Notes under the pieces: generated by a model
What the model saw: the letters and a program-made list of their open reading frames with translations, nothing else
The model's database searches: none
Told to the model about the DNA's origin: nothing
In this document: positions 18,926 to 27,616 of the stretch, piece after piece
How positions within the stretch are numbered: the first letter of the stretch is position 1
Layout of the letters: each line of letters begins with the position of its first letter
Assembly: GCF_004340465.1 (NCBI RefSeq)
Contig: NZ_SLVV01000022.1
Span: 1 to 39,155, forward strand
Origin: Mesobacillus foraminis
GTDB taxonomy: Bacteria; Bacillota; Bacilli; Bacillales; Cytobacillaceae
Direction of reading: 5' to 3'
DNA length: 39,155 bases
Made by a program: the position numbers and the translations under genes

Positions 18926-19111
18926 TTCGGAGCGCCCCCCTTATTCACCACATATGCAAAGGGCTTTTATTTGTAAGCGGTATAAACAGCCTGGGATTGG
19001 TGTTTCCATCCTTCCGCTTGCCATTTGTAATTGGCAGGATTTATCAAAAAACTTTTCCTATACTCTTATAAATCCTTCCCTATTCTATCCTATTTCACAC
19101 TAATTATCACG

Positions 19112-19142
19112 AAAAAAGCCGGCATGCAAGATCCACTGGCTT
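19112..19142 (-). terminator. Second terminator candidate after murF
   Basis: An imperfect stem AGCCAGTG/TGCCGGCT is followed by TTTTTTCG on the minus strand, about 70 nt after the murF stop. Confidence 0.6.
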
Positions 19143-19177
19143 AGGATTGGCCGTTTCATTTTAGCATAACGAAAGGA

Positions 19178-19203
19178 GCCCCTGTCAAAAAGCTGACAGA
19201 GGC
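19178..19203 (-). terminator. Hairpin directly after murF
   Basis: A 10-bp stem GCCTCTGTCA/TGACAGGGGC lies a few bases after the murF stop, followed by TCCTTTCG. The T tract is poor, so it may protect the 3' end rather than terminate alone. Confidence 0.5.
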
Positions 19204-19209
19204 ATTATT

Positions 19210-20583
19210 TTATTGCAAGGAAGCAACCGCATCTTCCAGCTTCATGCCGCGTGAAGCTTTTACAAGCACAAGCGTCTCACTTGTGGTCAATTTCTTGAGT
19301 TCGTTTATTAACCCTTCTTTGTTTCTAAAAGAAAAGACACGATTTTCACCCAGGTTATTTCTTGCCCCCTGAGCGATAAAATCCCCCAGTCTTCCAAAGG
19401 TCAGAAGAAAATCAATGGCCCTAGCGTCAATTGATTCGCCAATCTGATAATGGTATGCTTCCTCTTCCGGTCCGAGTTCAAGCATATCCCCAAGAACAAG
19501 GATTTTCCGGCTGTAACCGGACAGGTTTGAAACTAATTCAATGGCGGCCTTCATCGATGTGGGACTTGCATTATAGGCATCATTAATGATTCTTTCACCT
19601 TTTGCCCCCTCAACAAGTTCCATTCTCATATTTGTAAGCTTAAGTCCCTCGAACCCTTTATTCATCTGCCCAAAAGAAATACCAAAGAAATTGGCGGCAA
19701 GCATGGCGGCAAGGGCATTCAAAATATTGTGGGTTCCCAGGACAGGCAAATCAAAAGATTGTTCGCCAAGATTAGTCGTAAAAATATTTCCGCTGGCGGT
19801 TGGCACAATTTCGACTGGATGCAAATCATTCCGGGAAGATTTCCCGAAGGTTTTTAGCTGGCCTTTTCCGCTGTATCCCTCCAGCCTTTCCTGAAGCAAT
19901 GGCTCATCACCATGAAAAATAATAAGCCCTTCTTCCTTAAGACCCTGTATGATTTCAAGCTTTGCATCCGCGATCGCTTCTCTTGAACCGAGATCAAGCA
20001 AATGGGATTCCCCTATATTGGTAATAATGACCGCATCCGGCCGAGCCAATTTCGTCAAAAACTCAATTTCCCCCTTGCTGCTCATCCCCATCTCGAGTAC
20101 AGCAACTTCAGTATCCTCCTCAAGACGCAGTATGGTCAGCGGAAGCCCTATATGATTATTGAAGTTCCCTTCTGTTTTCTGCACTTTGAATTGCAGACCC
20201 AGCAGGCTGGCTGCCATATCCTTGGTAGTCGTCTTTCCATTGCTTCCAGTAATTCCAAGAACCTTTACACCGAGTTCGTTGCGATAGTTTCGTGCAAGCT
20301 CCTGCAGCGCAGTCAGTGTATCTTCAACGATGATGATTGGCATGTGTTCGGGAGGATTAGGTACATCCTTTTGCCAGAACGCGGCACCGGCACCTTTTTT
20401 AATGGCATCTTCCACAAAGCGATGGCCGTCAGCATTTTCCCCTTTAAAAGGAACAAATAAATTTCCTGGTTCAATTTTACGAGAGTCAATAGAGACGCCC
20501 TTGACCTCGGCCTGGCTAAACTGGGAAATGTCATTCACCGTGGTAACCATCCGGGAAATTTCTGCAAGTGATTTTTGTATCAT
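19210..20583 (-). CDS. murF: UDP-MurNAc-tripeptide:D-Ala-D-Ala ligase MurF
   Basis: 457 aa. It adds D-Ala-D-Ala to UDP-MurNAc-tripeptide in the cytoplasm, the last soluble step of peptidoglycan precursor synthesis. Visible: Mur N-terminal domain, ATP loop GITGSNGKTTTKDM, central NHIGLPLTIL, and INDAYNASPTSM of the C-terminal region. The start at 20583 follows GGAGGAGTCGCT and gives the B. subtilis length. It lies 86 nt after ddl, which makes its substrate. Confidence 0.97.
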   Translation of the reverse strand: MIQKSLAEISRMVTTVNDISQFSQAEVKGVSIDSRKIEPGNLFVPFKGENADGHRFVEDAIKKGAGAAFWQKDVPNPPEHMPIIIVEDTLTALQELARNYRNELGVKVLGITGSNGKTTTKDMAASLLGLQFKVQKTEGNFNNHIGLPLTILRLEEDTEVAVLEMGMSSKGEIEFLTKLARPDAVIITNIGESHLLDLGSREAIADAKLEIIQGLKEEGLIIFHGDEPLLQERLEGYSGKGQLKTFGKSSRNDLHPVEIVPTASGNIFTTNLGEQSFDLPVLGTHNILNALAAMLAANFFGISFGQMNKGFEGLKLTNMRMELVEGAKGERIINDAYNASPTSMKAAIELVSNLSGYSRKILVLGDMLELGPEEEAYHYQIGESIDARAIDFLLTFGRLGDFIAQGARNNLGENRVFSFRNKEGLINELKKLTTSETLVLVKASRGMKLEDAVASLQ

Positions 20584-20617
20584 AGCGACTCCTCCTAAAA
20601 CAATACCTGGCATGACA

Positions 20618-20661
20618 GAACACGGCCAAGAACAGCGTACGCCCCTTCACTAGCCGTGTTC
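20618..20661 (-). repeat. Inverted repeat in the ddl-murF gap
   Basis: Perfect 9-bp arms GAACACGGC (20618-20626) and GCCGTGTTC (20653-20661) flank a 26-nt loop. No T tract follows on the minus strand, so it is not a typical terminator; it may be an mRNA stability or processing element between the two cistrons. Confidence 0.5.
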
Positions 20662-20669
20662 ATTCAGGT

Positions 20670-21752
20670 TTAAAAAGTGTATTTAATCTTTTGTTTTTCC
20701 TCATGGCGCTCAATCGCGAGCTCCACAAGCCGCTCAATCAGCTGAGGGTATTCCATTCCGGTATGTTTCCACATCAGCGGGAACATGCTGAATGGAGTAA
20801 AGCCCGGCATTGTATTGACTTCATTGATTAGCAGCTGTCCATCCTTGGTTAGGAAGAAATCAGCTCTTACCAGACCCGAACAATCGAGTGCCTTGTAAGC
20901 TTTTACCGCTTGTTCCTTCAGGTCTTGATACTCATTCTCCTCAATCTCGGCCGGTATGACCAAGGCTGTATCACCATCTTCATACTTTGCCTTGTAATCA
21001 TAGAAATCCTTCTTAGGAACAATCTCCCCAGCCACTGAACATTCCGGATGATCATTCCCCAGAACACCGATTTCAATTTCTCTCGCTGTAACACCCTGCT
21101 CAATGATAATTTTGCGGTCAAACTGAAACGCCTCTTTAAAGGCTTCTTCCAGTTCGGCACGGTTTGTACATTTGGAAATCCCGACACTTGAACCAAGGTT
21201 TGCTGGTTTTACGAAGGATGGATAGCCAAGCTTTTCTTCCACCTGGCTGTACGCCTTTTCCGGATCAGCTTCCCACTCGCTGCGGATATAGGAAACGTAA
21301 TCAACCTGGGCGAGTCCTGCCTGTGCAAAGATATTTTTCATGATTACTTTATCCATTCCGGCTGCCGAGGCGAGGACTCCATTTCCAACATACGGAAGGT
21401 TCAGTAATTCAAGCATCCCCTGTACAGTTCCATCCTCTCCATTGGGCCCATGAAGAAGGGGAAAAATAACATCAAGAGTGCCAGCGGAGCCTGAATCCTC
21501 TGCCTGGAACATCGATGGATTAAAAGCAGGCGAAGGAAGAGCCGCTGTCGGTGAGAATTCCAGCTGCTTAATGTTTTCAGCAGGCGCACTGAGCTGCGGG
21601 CCTTTTATCCACTGCCCATCTTCGGTTATGTAAATAGGATGTATTTCAAATTTTTCAAAATTCAATGCCTTAGTGACAGCCAGTGCTGTCTGCATGGATA
21701 CTTTATGTTCAGCTGACTTGCCGCCGTATAGCAGCCCTATACTTGTTTTCAT
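20670..21752 (-). CDS. ddl: D-alanine--D-alanine ligase
   Basis: 360-aa ATP-grasp ligase. Motifs: [12 protein letters not shown] near the start, [15 protein letters not shown] (substrate loop), [13 protein letters not shown], and [16 protein letters not shown] (Mg/ATP site). It joins two D-alanines from Alr. ATG at 21752 follows TGGAGGTACGTAAC. No sequence hint of the vancomycin-resistance D-Lac type was sought in detail; the family pattern is standard. Confidence 0.96.
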   Translation of the reverse strand: MKTSIGLLYGGKSAEHKVSMQTALAVTKALNFEKFEIHPIYITEDGQWIKGPQLSAPAENIKQLEFSPTAALPSPAFNPSMFQAEDSGSAGTLDVIFPLLHGPNGEDGTVQGMLELLNLPYVGNGVLASAAGMDKVIMKNIFAQAGLAQVDYVSYIRSEWEADPEKAYSQVEEKLGYPSFVKPANLGSSVGISKCTNRAELEEAFKEAFQFDRKIIIEQGVTAREIEIGVLGNDHPECSVAGEIVPKKDFYDYKAKYEDGDTALVIPAEIEENEYQDLKEQAVKAYKALDCSGLVRADFFLTKDGQLLINEVNTMPGFTPFSMFPLMWKHTGMEYPQLIERLVELAIERHEEKQKIKYTF

Positions 21753-22166
21753 TGTTACGTACCTCCATTTTTCCGCATCTAAACAGGCATGCATCCCCCT
21801 CTCCAGGACCGCACTGGCCCGGAAGGAAATCCAGGAGGCAAATTGCCTGTCAATGTCTGAATTAAAAATATTAATGGACCTTCCTTTTCACTACTCACCT
21901 ATTTTACCATTATCTATTTAAAATAAGGGAGAGATATCCTGACGAAAATCATATTATCTGCTCAAACACCACAGGGTTACTATTTCCTCTTTTTATTGTA
22001 TGAAACCCCTGGCTTGCTCGACAACCTGAAGAAAGCAGGAAAATCCAATCAAATTTGCCGTTCAAATTATTTTATTATTCTGCGATATTAAATTACTATT
22101 CACAAATAAACAGACCCCATGTATAATCCACGTAACGAAAACAATTGTATTTTTTAGGAGGACACC
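21753..22166. other. Divergent intergenic region ddl / symporter
   Basis: About 410 nt with no credible ORF. It holds the symporter promoter (22099-22127). On the ddl side there are TAAAAT/GATAAT-like -10 boxes near 21900-21915 without a clear -35, and an imperfect hairpin around 21805-21850. No T-box or riboswitch recognised. Confidence 0.5.
22099..22127 (+). promoter_or_regulatory. Sigma-A promoter of the symporter gene
   Basis: TTCACA (22099-22104), 17 nt, TATAAT (22122-22127), with TG just before the -10 (extended -10), 39 nt before the ATG. Confidence 0.65.
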
Positions 22167-23354
22167 ATGAAACAGCTCGGCCTTTTGCCTAAAATCATTC
22201 TTGCAATGGCACTGGGAGTAATGGCAGGATCATTTTTTCCAGGTTGGATAATCAGGGTCTTTGCAACTTTTAACGGCATTTTTGGAAACTTTCTTGGCTT
22301 TGCCATTCCATTAATTATTATTGGATTTATTGCACCAGGTATAGCTTTACTGGGCAAGGGAGCTGGAAGAATGCTTGGCCTTTCTGCCGGCATTGCCTAT
22401 GCTTCCACCATTGGAGCAGGTCTATTGGCCTTTTTATCAGCCTCCGCCCTTTATCCTGTTTTGCTAGAGAAACAAAGTTTAGCTGATTTTGAAAACCCGG
22501 AGGAAGCTTTATTAAAGCCCTATTTCCAAATCGACATGCCTCCTGTGATGGGAATCATGACGGCTTTGCTGCTCGCCTTTACGCTCGGACTTGGCCTGGC
22601 CGCCATAAAAGGGACTGCCCTTCAAAAAACCCTTGAGGACTTCCGGCAAATCGTTGAAAAAGTAATTGAGAATGTCATCATTCCGCTTCTTCCCATTCAC
22701 ATCTTTGGAATCTTTGCCAACATGACCCAAGGGGGACAGATTTCCGCTATTATGGGGGTATTTATTAAGGTATTTATCATGATTATCGCTCTCCATCTAA
22801 TCTATTTATTTGTCCAGTACTTCGCTGCAGGTGCTGCAGCCAAAAGAAATCCTTTTAAAATGATGAAGGAAATGCTTCCCGCCTATATGACGGCATTAGG
22901 CACACAATCGTCGGCATCAACGATCCCTGTTACCTTAAAACATGCTAAAAGAATTGGTGCAGACGGGAAGGTCGCAGATTTTTCTGTTCCTCTTCTGGCT
23001 ACTATCCACTTATCCGGCAGCACCATTACGCTTGTCAGCTGCGGAATGGCCGTCATGCTGCTTCATGGCCAGGAGGCTGCTTTACCTAACATGCTGCCCT
23101 TTATTTTAATGCTCGGCATCACGATGATTGCCGCACCGGGCGTACCGGGTGGAGCAGTCATGGCCGCGCTCGGGCTTTTAGAATCCATGCTTGGATTCAG
23201 CCCTACGATGATTTCCCTGATGATTGCCCTTTACCTTGCTCAGGACAGCTTCGGAACGGCCTGCAATGTGACAGGGGACGGCGCCCTGACGGTGTTAATC
23301 GATAAGCTGAGCGGAAAGGACAGGAAAGGCAAGCCACAAGGAAAGGCTGCATAG
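22167..23354 (+). CDS. Dicarboxylate/amino acid:cation symporter (DAACS/SLC1 family)
   Basis: 395-aa membrane transporter. SLC1-type signatures: the serine-rich re-entrant hairpin GTQSSASTIPVTL, APGVPGGA (HP2 tip), and DSFGTACNVTGDGA (TM8 substrate and Na+ site). It couples uptake of an acidic or small neutral amino acid, or a dicarboxylate, to Na+ or H+; the substrate cannot be told from sequence. AGGAGG is 5 nt before the ATG. It is monocistronic, with a terminator 10 nt after the stop. Closest to the short DAACS/SstT-like group rather than GltP/GltT by eye. Confidence 0.88.
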   Translation: MKQLGLLPKIILAMALGVMAGSFFPGWIIRVFATFNGIFGNFLGFAIPLIIIGFIAPGIALLGKGAGRMLGLSAGIAYASTIGAGLLAFLSASALYPVLLEKQSLADFENPEEALLKPYFQIDMPPVMGIMTALLLAFTLGLGLAAIKGTALQKTLEDFRQIVEKVIENVIIPLLPIHIFGIFANMTQGGQISAIMGVFIKVFIMIIALHLIYLFVQYFAAGAAAKRNPFKMMKEMLPAYMTALGTQSSASTIPVTLKHAKRIGADGKVADFSVPLLATIHLSGSTITLVSCGMAVMLLHGQEAALPNMLPFILMLGITMIAAPGVPGGAVMAALGLLESMLGFSPTMISLMIALYLAQDSFGTACNVTGDGALTVLIDKLSGKDRKGKPQGKAA

Positions 23355-23364
23355 CCTGGACGAT

Positions 23365-23397
23365 TAGACCCAAGAACGGTCTAAGCGTTTATTTTTT
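23365..23397 (+). terminator. Terminator after the symporter gene
   Basis: TAGACC-caagaac-GGTCTA is followed by AGCGTTTATTTTTTT. Confidence 0.65.
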
Positions 23398-23530
23398 TAC
23401 AATAACTCTATATTGGGATGGCCGACTTGATAGAAACCATGAAGAGATCTTCCGTTAACTGGATTTCACCCTCCTCGCAGACAAAGAAAAGAAGCATAAG
23501 AGTAACAGCTTCTTTATAAATGCACACAAA

Positions 23531-23564
23531 AGAACCGTCCTGCCTTTTTAGCAGGACGGTTTTC
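23531..23564 (-). terminator. Strong hairpin terminator (bidirectional)
   Basis: A perfect 11-bp stem AACCGTCCTGC/GCAGGACGGTT at 23533-23561, with short T runs on both strands, downstream of the 254-aa gene on the minus strand. An extra AAAGAAGC/GCTTCTTT inverted repeat lies at 23488-23515. Confidence 0.75.
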
Positions 23565-23591
23565 ATTCAGGCATAACGGAACACTTGGGGG

Positions 23592-24356
23592 TCAATCTCC
23601 CTGCAGGCTCCATTCCTTCAATTTTTTATCAAAGACAAGCTTCCCATCACACGGTTTTTTCCCTGCCTGGGAAAATTCCTCATACATATCGTCCATATTT
23701 GAGAAATCGCCAATGATCCAAATCGGAACTTCCATCCGGTTTCGGTTCTGTTCCACATTTTTCAGTGAAAATACGGCGCCTTCCTTCAGAGCCGGAGTCA
23801 AGGAACGTAAGATGTCCTTGGTTACATTTGGATAGATCCGTTTTTTACGGATGCCAAGAAGATTTTTTTCAGGCTTAAGGATCCCCAGCTTCCAGGAAAT
23901 AACCTGGCTGAGCATTCTGAAAAAATCATTTAAATTTCGGTAATATGTTTTGTTGAACCAGCCGTCATCGTGGGAAAGATAGACAAATCTGTTTCCAAGC
24001 TGATTGTAGAAGGGAATCTTCAGGTGATGTTTTATATGCCCTAGATATAAAATTTCCGCGATCTCCTGGGCGGTCAACACATTCAGGCCCTCTTCCTCCT
24101 CGAAATCAATCCAGCAGAAATCTCCATAGCTGGATATTTCCTCTTCCAACAGCTTGTTAATTCCTTCTTCAGGTACGTATTCTAGCAGTGTATGCCGATT
24201 AAATTCTCCGTCTTCGTAGCGGTGCTTCAGGAGCAGCAGGTTATTCAGGGAGTCTGAAAGAGACCGGGAGAACTCAATAAATCCAATTCCACATGATAAT
24301 ACATATTGATCCCGGTCATTTAAATGGACATATATGAGATCTTGATTCTTCTTCAA
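23592..24356 (-). CDS. Uncharacterised conserved Bacillus protein
   Basis: 254 aa, soluble, acidic, with no transmembrane segment. I recognise close relatives in Bacillus species that carry the misleading label 'oxalate:formate antiporter'; nothing here supports transport. Conserved-looking blocks: YGDFCWIDFEEEEGLN, YLSHDDGWFNKTYYRNL, and CDGKLVFDKK near the C-terminus. It starts at TTG with GGGGG 9 nt upstream. Monocistronic, divergent from mgtE. Function unknown. Confidence 0.8.
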   Translation of the reverse strand: MKKNQDLIYVHLNDRDQYVLSCGIGFIEFSRSLSDSLNNLLLLKHRYEDGEFNRHTLLEYVPEEGINKLLEEEISSYGDFCWIDFEEEEGLNVLTAQEIAEILYLGHIKHHLKIPFYNQLGNRFVYLSHDDGWFNKTYYRNLNDFFRMLSQVISWKLGILKPEKNLLGIRKKRIYPNVTKDILRSLTPALKEGAVFSLKNVEQNRNRMEVPIWIIGDFSNMDDMYEEFSQAGKKPCDGKLVFDKKLKEWSLQGD

Positions 24357-24688
24357 AGCTTATTACCCCCTGAACATATTTCTAAGTTGAACCGGCGCTC
24401 ACCGTCATTTTTCCTTAATAATAGACAATTTTCCAGTAAATTGTCCGAGTTAAAACAGGTCTGTATGTATCATGTTCTATTTTAACAAATAAATCCAGAA
24501 AAATCCCTTTTGGAAACCCTGATTTCTAGTTATCGTACTCTGCTAAATGACCTTCAGACAATATTGAGCCTTATTTCCAATATTTTTGGGAACCAATTTC
24601 GAATATTGGATTCTCATAACCCTTTTATTTCATTATAATATGGGTGGCTATATAAGCAATAAAGCTGGTCGAAAGGAGCGTGAGCCGG
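24357..24688. other. Intergenic region upstream of mgtE
   Basis: Divergent promoter region. It contains an 8-bp inverted repeat CCAATATT (24577-24584) / AATATTGG (24602-24609) plus a nearby CAATATTG at 24559-24566, and a TATAAT near 24635-24640 without a good -35. I looked for an M-box Mg2+ riboswitch and did not recognise one. Confidence 0.5.
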
Positions 24689-26047
24689 TTGATTAAAAAC
24701 ATGACAGAAAACCAAATCACATTGCACATCATTAAATCCTTAAAAGAAAATAAGAAAAAAGAATTTGAATCCATCCTTGATGAACTGCAGCCTTATGACA
24801 TTGCCAGGATATATGATGATCTTCCGGATAAGCACAAAACACGTTTCCTGCTTTTCTTAAATACTGATTTACTTGCGGATTTAATCCAAGAATTGAATAA
24901 AGAAACACAGCTGGAGGTATTAAACAAGCTAGGTATCGAGAAAACAGGCAAAGTACTCGACACCATGGATAATGATGACCTCGCCACCCTGCTGGACGAT
25001 CTTTCCCCTGAAAAAATCTCTTCCCTGTTAGCTGGAATGAAAAAGGAAGAATCTAAAATTGTTCAGGACATTATGAACTATCCGCCCGAGACAGCCGGGC
25101 GCCTAATGACAAACCGGCTTGTCTGGATCCGCAACTATTATAGTGTCAAGGAAGCAGTTGAGAAACTCAAAATCTTTGCGGAATTTGCAGAGACATTGAA
25201 CTATCTTTATGTCGTGGACCAGGAGAGGAAACTCGTTGGAGTTGTCTCCTATCGGGACTTGCTGATTTCAGAGCCCAACGAAATTGTTCGGAACATCATG
25301 TTTGAACGGGTCATATCGGTTCCGGCAGCCATGGACCAGGAAGAAGCTGCCCGCATGATTGAGCGCTACGATTTTCTTGCCATTCCGGTTGTGAGTGAAG
25401 AGAATGTACTGCTCGGCATCGTTACCGTCGATGATATTCTTGACGTTGTGATCCAGGAAGCCAATGAGGACATTGAGAAGCTTTCTGCTTCCGGTAAATC
25501 CATTGACTTCGAAACAAAGACATTTGTAGCAGCCTACCGCAGGCTCCCTTGGCTGATACTTCTGTTGTTTATCGGCCTTGTCTCGGGTAAAATCATCAGC
25601 AGTTACCAGGAGACACTGAATCAAGTAGTCGCCCTCGCTTTTTTTATGCCAATGATTTCCGGCATGACAGGAAACACCGGAACCCAGTCTCTTGCCGTTG
25701 TGGTAAGGGGACTTGTCTCGCATGACCTCGATAAAGGGACACTTCTCCGCCTGGTTTGGCGTGAATTTGGAGTAGGACTGATCATCGGTTTGACATGCGG
25801 TGTTTTAATCTCCATCATCGCCTATCTATGGCAGGGAAATGCAATCCTGGGACTTGTAGTGGGTGTTTCTCTGCTATTGACCTTAATCATTGGAACGTTG
25901 GCAGGCACCGTCATCCCACTCATTTTATATCGCCTGAATATCGATCCGGCCATCGCATCGGGACCATTGATTACAACCTTGAATGATATCTTTTCCCTGG
26001 TTACTTATTTTGGGATCGCATCCGCTTTCCTCCACCTCATCATTTAA
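24689..26047 (+). CDS. mgtE: Magnesium transporter MgtE
   Basis: About 452 aa. N-terminal helical MgtE domain (about 20-130), two CBS domains (about 135-260), then five transmembrane helices with the pore segment MISGMTGNTGTQSLAVVVRG. MgtE channels take up Mg2+; the cytosolic N and CBS domains sense Mg2+ and gate the pore. TTG 24689 is preferred, as AAAGGAG is 10 nt upstream; GTG at 24680 is too close and ATG at 24701 is an alternative. Confidence 0.95.
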   Translation: MIKNMTENQITLHIIKSLKENKKKEFESILDELQPYDIARIYDDLPDKHKTRFLLFLNTDLLADLIQELNKETQLEVLNKLGIEKTGKVLDTMDNDDLATLLDDLSPEKISSLLAGMKKEESKIVQDIMNYPPETAGRLMTNRLVWIRNYYSVKEAVEKLKIFAEFAETLNYLYVVDQERKLVGVVSYRDLLISEPNEIVRNIMFERVISVPAAMDQEEAARMIERYDFLAIPVVSEENVLLGIVTVDDILDVVIQEANEDIEKLSASGKSIDFETKTFVAAYRRLPWLILLLFIGLVSGKIISSYQETLNQVVALAFFMPMISGMTGNTGTQSLAVVVRGLVSHDLDKGTLLRLVWREFGVGLIIGLTCGVLISIIAYLWQGNAILGLVVGVSLLLTLIIGTLAGTVIPLILYRLNIDPAIASGPLITTLNDIFSLVTYFGIASAFLHLII

Positions 26048-26073
26048 AGACACATTTTTTGTGTCTTTTTTTG
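26046..26073 (+). terminator. Terminator after mgtE
   Basis: AAAGACAC-attttttt-like loop-GTGTCTTT with a T run; it begins at the stop codon. Confidence 0.85.
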
Positions 26074-26196
26074 GAACCTTTCTCTTTTGATGCTCGTCTA
26101 TTCTATAGAAAGAAAATGAACTATGAGAATATTCCTGGTCCGGTTGCATAAGATGATAGAGGAAAATTTCACATCCCCCTAAGCAGGTGTATGAAT

Positions 26197-27411
26197 ATGG
26201 ATAAGCCCGATAAGAAGTCCGATAAATTTGACTGGACACTGACCTTAATTCTATTAATCTTGTTTCTCGTCAGCTGTGCAGCCATTTATAGTGCTCAAAA
26301 CACAGGCCAATATGAAGAAAATTTTTTATTCAAACAAATTTTTTGGTATGTTGTAGGCGCAGGAATCATTAGTGTTACGATGTTTTTTGACAGCGAGGAC
26401 TTTCAGAAACTGGCCTGGATATTTTATGGATTTGGGGTTTTATTGCTCGTTGCCCTTTTTTTAGCTCCATCAGGAATTGCACCCTATATAAATGGTGCAA
26501 AGAGCTGGTTTGTCATTGAGCCGATTGGTTCCATTCAGCCTTCTGAATTCATGAAAATATTTCTAATCATTGCCTTAAGCCGTGCCATCGTCTCCCACAA
26601 CCAGCATACAGATGTTAAGACGATTAAGTCCGATCTCTCCCTGTTTTTAAAGCTGGGACTCATTACAGCTTTGCCTCTTGGACTGATCATGCTGCAGCCC
26701 GACCTTGGGACAGCCCTGGTGGTTCTCTCCATTTTTACCGGCCTAATCCTTGTGTCGGGTATATCCTGGAAGATTATTCTTTTGGTATATGGTTCAGGCG
26801 CTGCTCTTGGCTCCTGGCTGATTTATATGGTGATCTGGAAGCCTGAATTCCTGCAGAAATACTTACACGTGAAAACCTACCAATTTGGGCGCATTTATGC
26901 ATGGCTGGATCCGGAAAGCTATCAGGACAGCACAGGGTACCATCTCGTAAAATCCCTAATGGCTATTGGTTCTGGAACCATAATGGGCAAAGGACCTGGA
27001 GAGAGACAGGTTTATCTCCCAGAAAGCCATACCGATTTCATTTTTAGCGTAATTGGTGAAGAATATGGGTTCATTGGCGGGAGCATCGTTATTTGTATCT
27101 TCTTTATGCTGATTTACCACCTGACCAGGACAGCTCTTGACACCCTGGAGCCATTTAATACTTATATCTGTACAGGAGTCATCAGCATGATTACCTTTCA
27201 TGTTTTCCAAAACATTGGAATGACCATACAGGTGCTCCCCATCACTGGCATTCCGCTGCCATTTATCTCCTACGGCGGAAGTTCTTTAATGGGCAACATG
27301 CTCGCAATGGGCTTAATTTACAGCATTCGTTTCCACCATAGAACCTATATGTTCTCCTCCGGTCCGGGTCCCCGAAGACAATTCAATCCGGGTAAGGGAT
27401 TTGGTGCATGA
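26197..27411 (+). CDS. rodA: SEDS-family cell-wall polymerase, RodA-like
   Basis: About 404 aa with roughly ten transmembrane helices. SEDS signatures: IQPSEFMK, LIMLQPDLGTALV (catalytic Asp in the QPDLGTA motif), PESHTDFIFSVIGEEYGFIGG, and GIPLPFISYGGSSLMGN. SEDS proteins polymerise lipid II glycan strands with a class B PBP. The match is closer to RodA than to FtsW or SpoVE by eye, but Bacillus genomes carry several paralogs. ATG 26197 is better spaced from AGGTG than ATG 26191. Confidence 0.85.
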   Translation: MDKPDKKSDKFDWTLTLILLILFLVSCAAIYSAQNTGQYEENFLFKQIFWYVVGAGIISVTMFFDSEDFQKLAWIFYGFGVLLLVALFLAPSGIAPYINGAKSWFVIEPIGSIQPSEFMKIFLIIALSRAIVSHNQHTDVKTIKSDLSLFLKLGLITALPLGLIMLQPDLGTALVVLSIFTGLILVSGISWKIILLVYGSGAALGSWLIYMVIWKPEFLQKYLHVKTYQFGRIYAWLDPESYQDSTGYHLVKSLMAIGSGTIMGKGPGERQVYLPESHTDFIFSVIGEEYGFIGGSIVICIFFMLIYHLTRTALDTLEPFNTYICTGVISMITFHVFQNIGMTIQVLPITGIPLPFISYGGSSLMGNMLAMGLIYSIRFHHRTYMFSSGPGPRRQFNPGKGFGA

Positions 27412-27433
27412 CTTGCACGCAAATTTTCCCAAA

Positions 27434-27470
27434 CAAAAAAGCTCGATCTCAGTTTGAGATCGAGCTTTTT
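27434..27470 (+). terminator. Bidirectional terminator rodA-like / small membrane protein
   Basis: A perfect stem AAAGCTCGATCTC/GAGATCGAGCTTT with a 5-nt loop and T runs on both strands, between convergent genes. Confidence 0.9.
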
Positions 27471-27478
27471 GGCATGAT

Positions 27479-27616
27479 TCACGAAAAGCTATCAATGAAA
27501 AAAATCACCATAAAAAGAATAAAGGCATAAAAACTAAGATGCAATAGAACAGTCGTAAAAAAATCCTTCAATCTTTCAAATGGCAGGGTATTGGTTTTTC
27601 TTACTCGTGCCCTCAT
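27479..27616 (-). CDS. Small single-pass membrane protein (45 aa), uncharacterised
   Basis: 45 codons, with an excellent GGAGG 7 nt before the ATG and a strong terminator right after the stop. The N-terminal part is basic (MRARVRKTNTLPFERLKDFF) and is followed by one hydrophobic helix (about 22-41). The positive-inside rule would put the N-terminus in the cytoplasm. I do not recognise the family. A TATGAT-like -10 lies near 27660, with no good -35. Coding is supported by signals, not homology. Confidence 0.7.
   Translation of the reverse strand: MRARVRKTNTLPFERLKDFFTTVLLHLSFYAFILFMVIFFIDSFS

Noticed and set aside
18888-19103. Plus-strand 71-codon frame in the cshA leader
   Set aside because: It is antisense to the leader ORF, terminator and promoter region and has no ribosome binding site.
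21753-22166. T-box or other riboswitch before ddl
   Set aside because: No T-box (TGGNACC-like) sequence or specifier loop layout could be recognised.
24357-24688. M-box Mg2+ riboswitch before mgtE
   Set aside because: None of the conserved M-box segments could be seen; only a simple inverted repeat is present.
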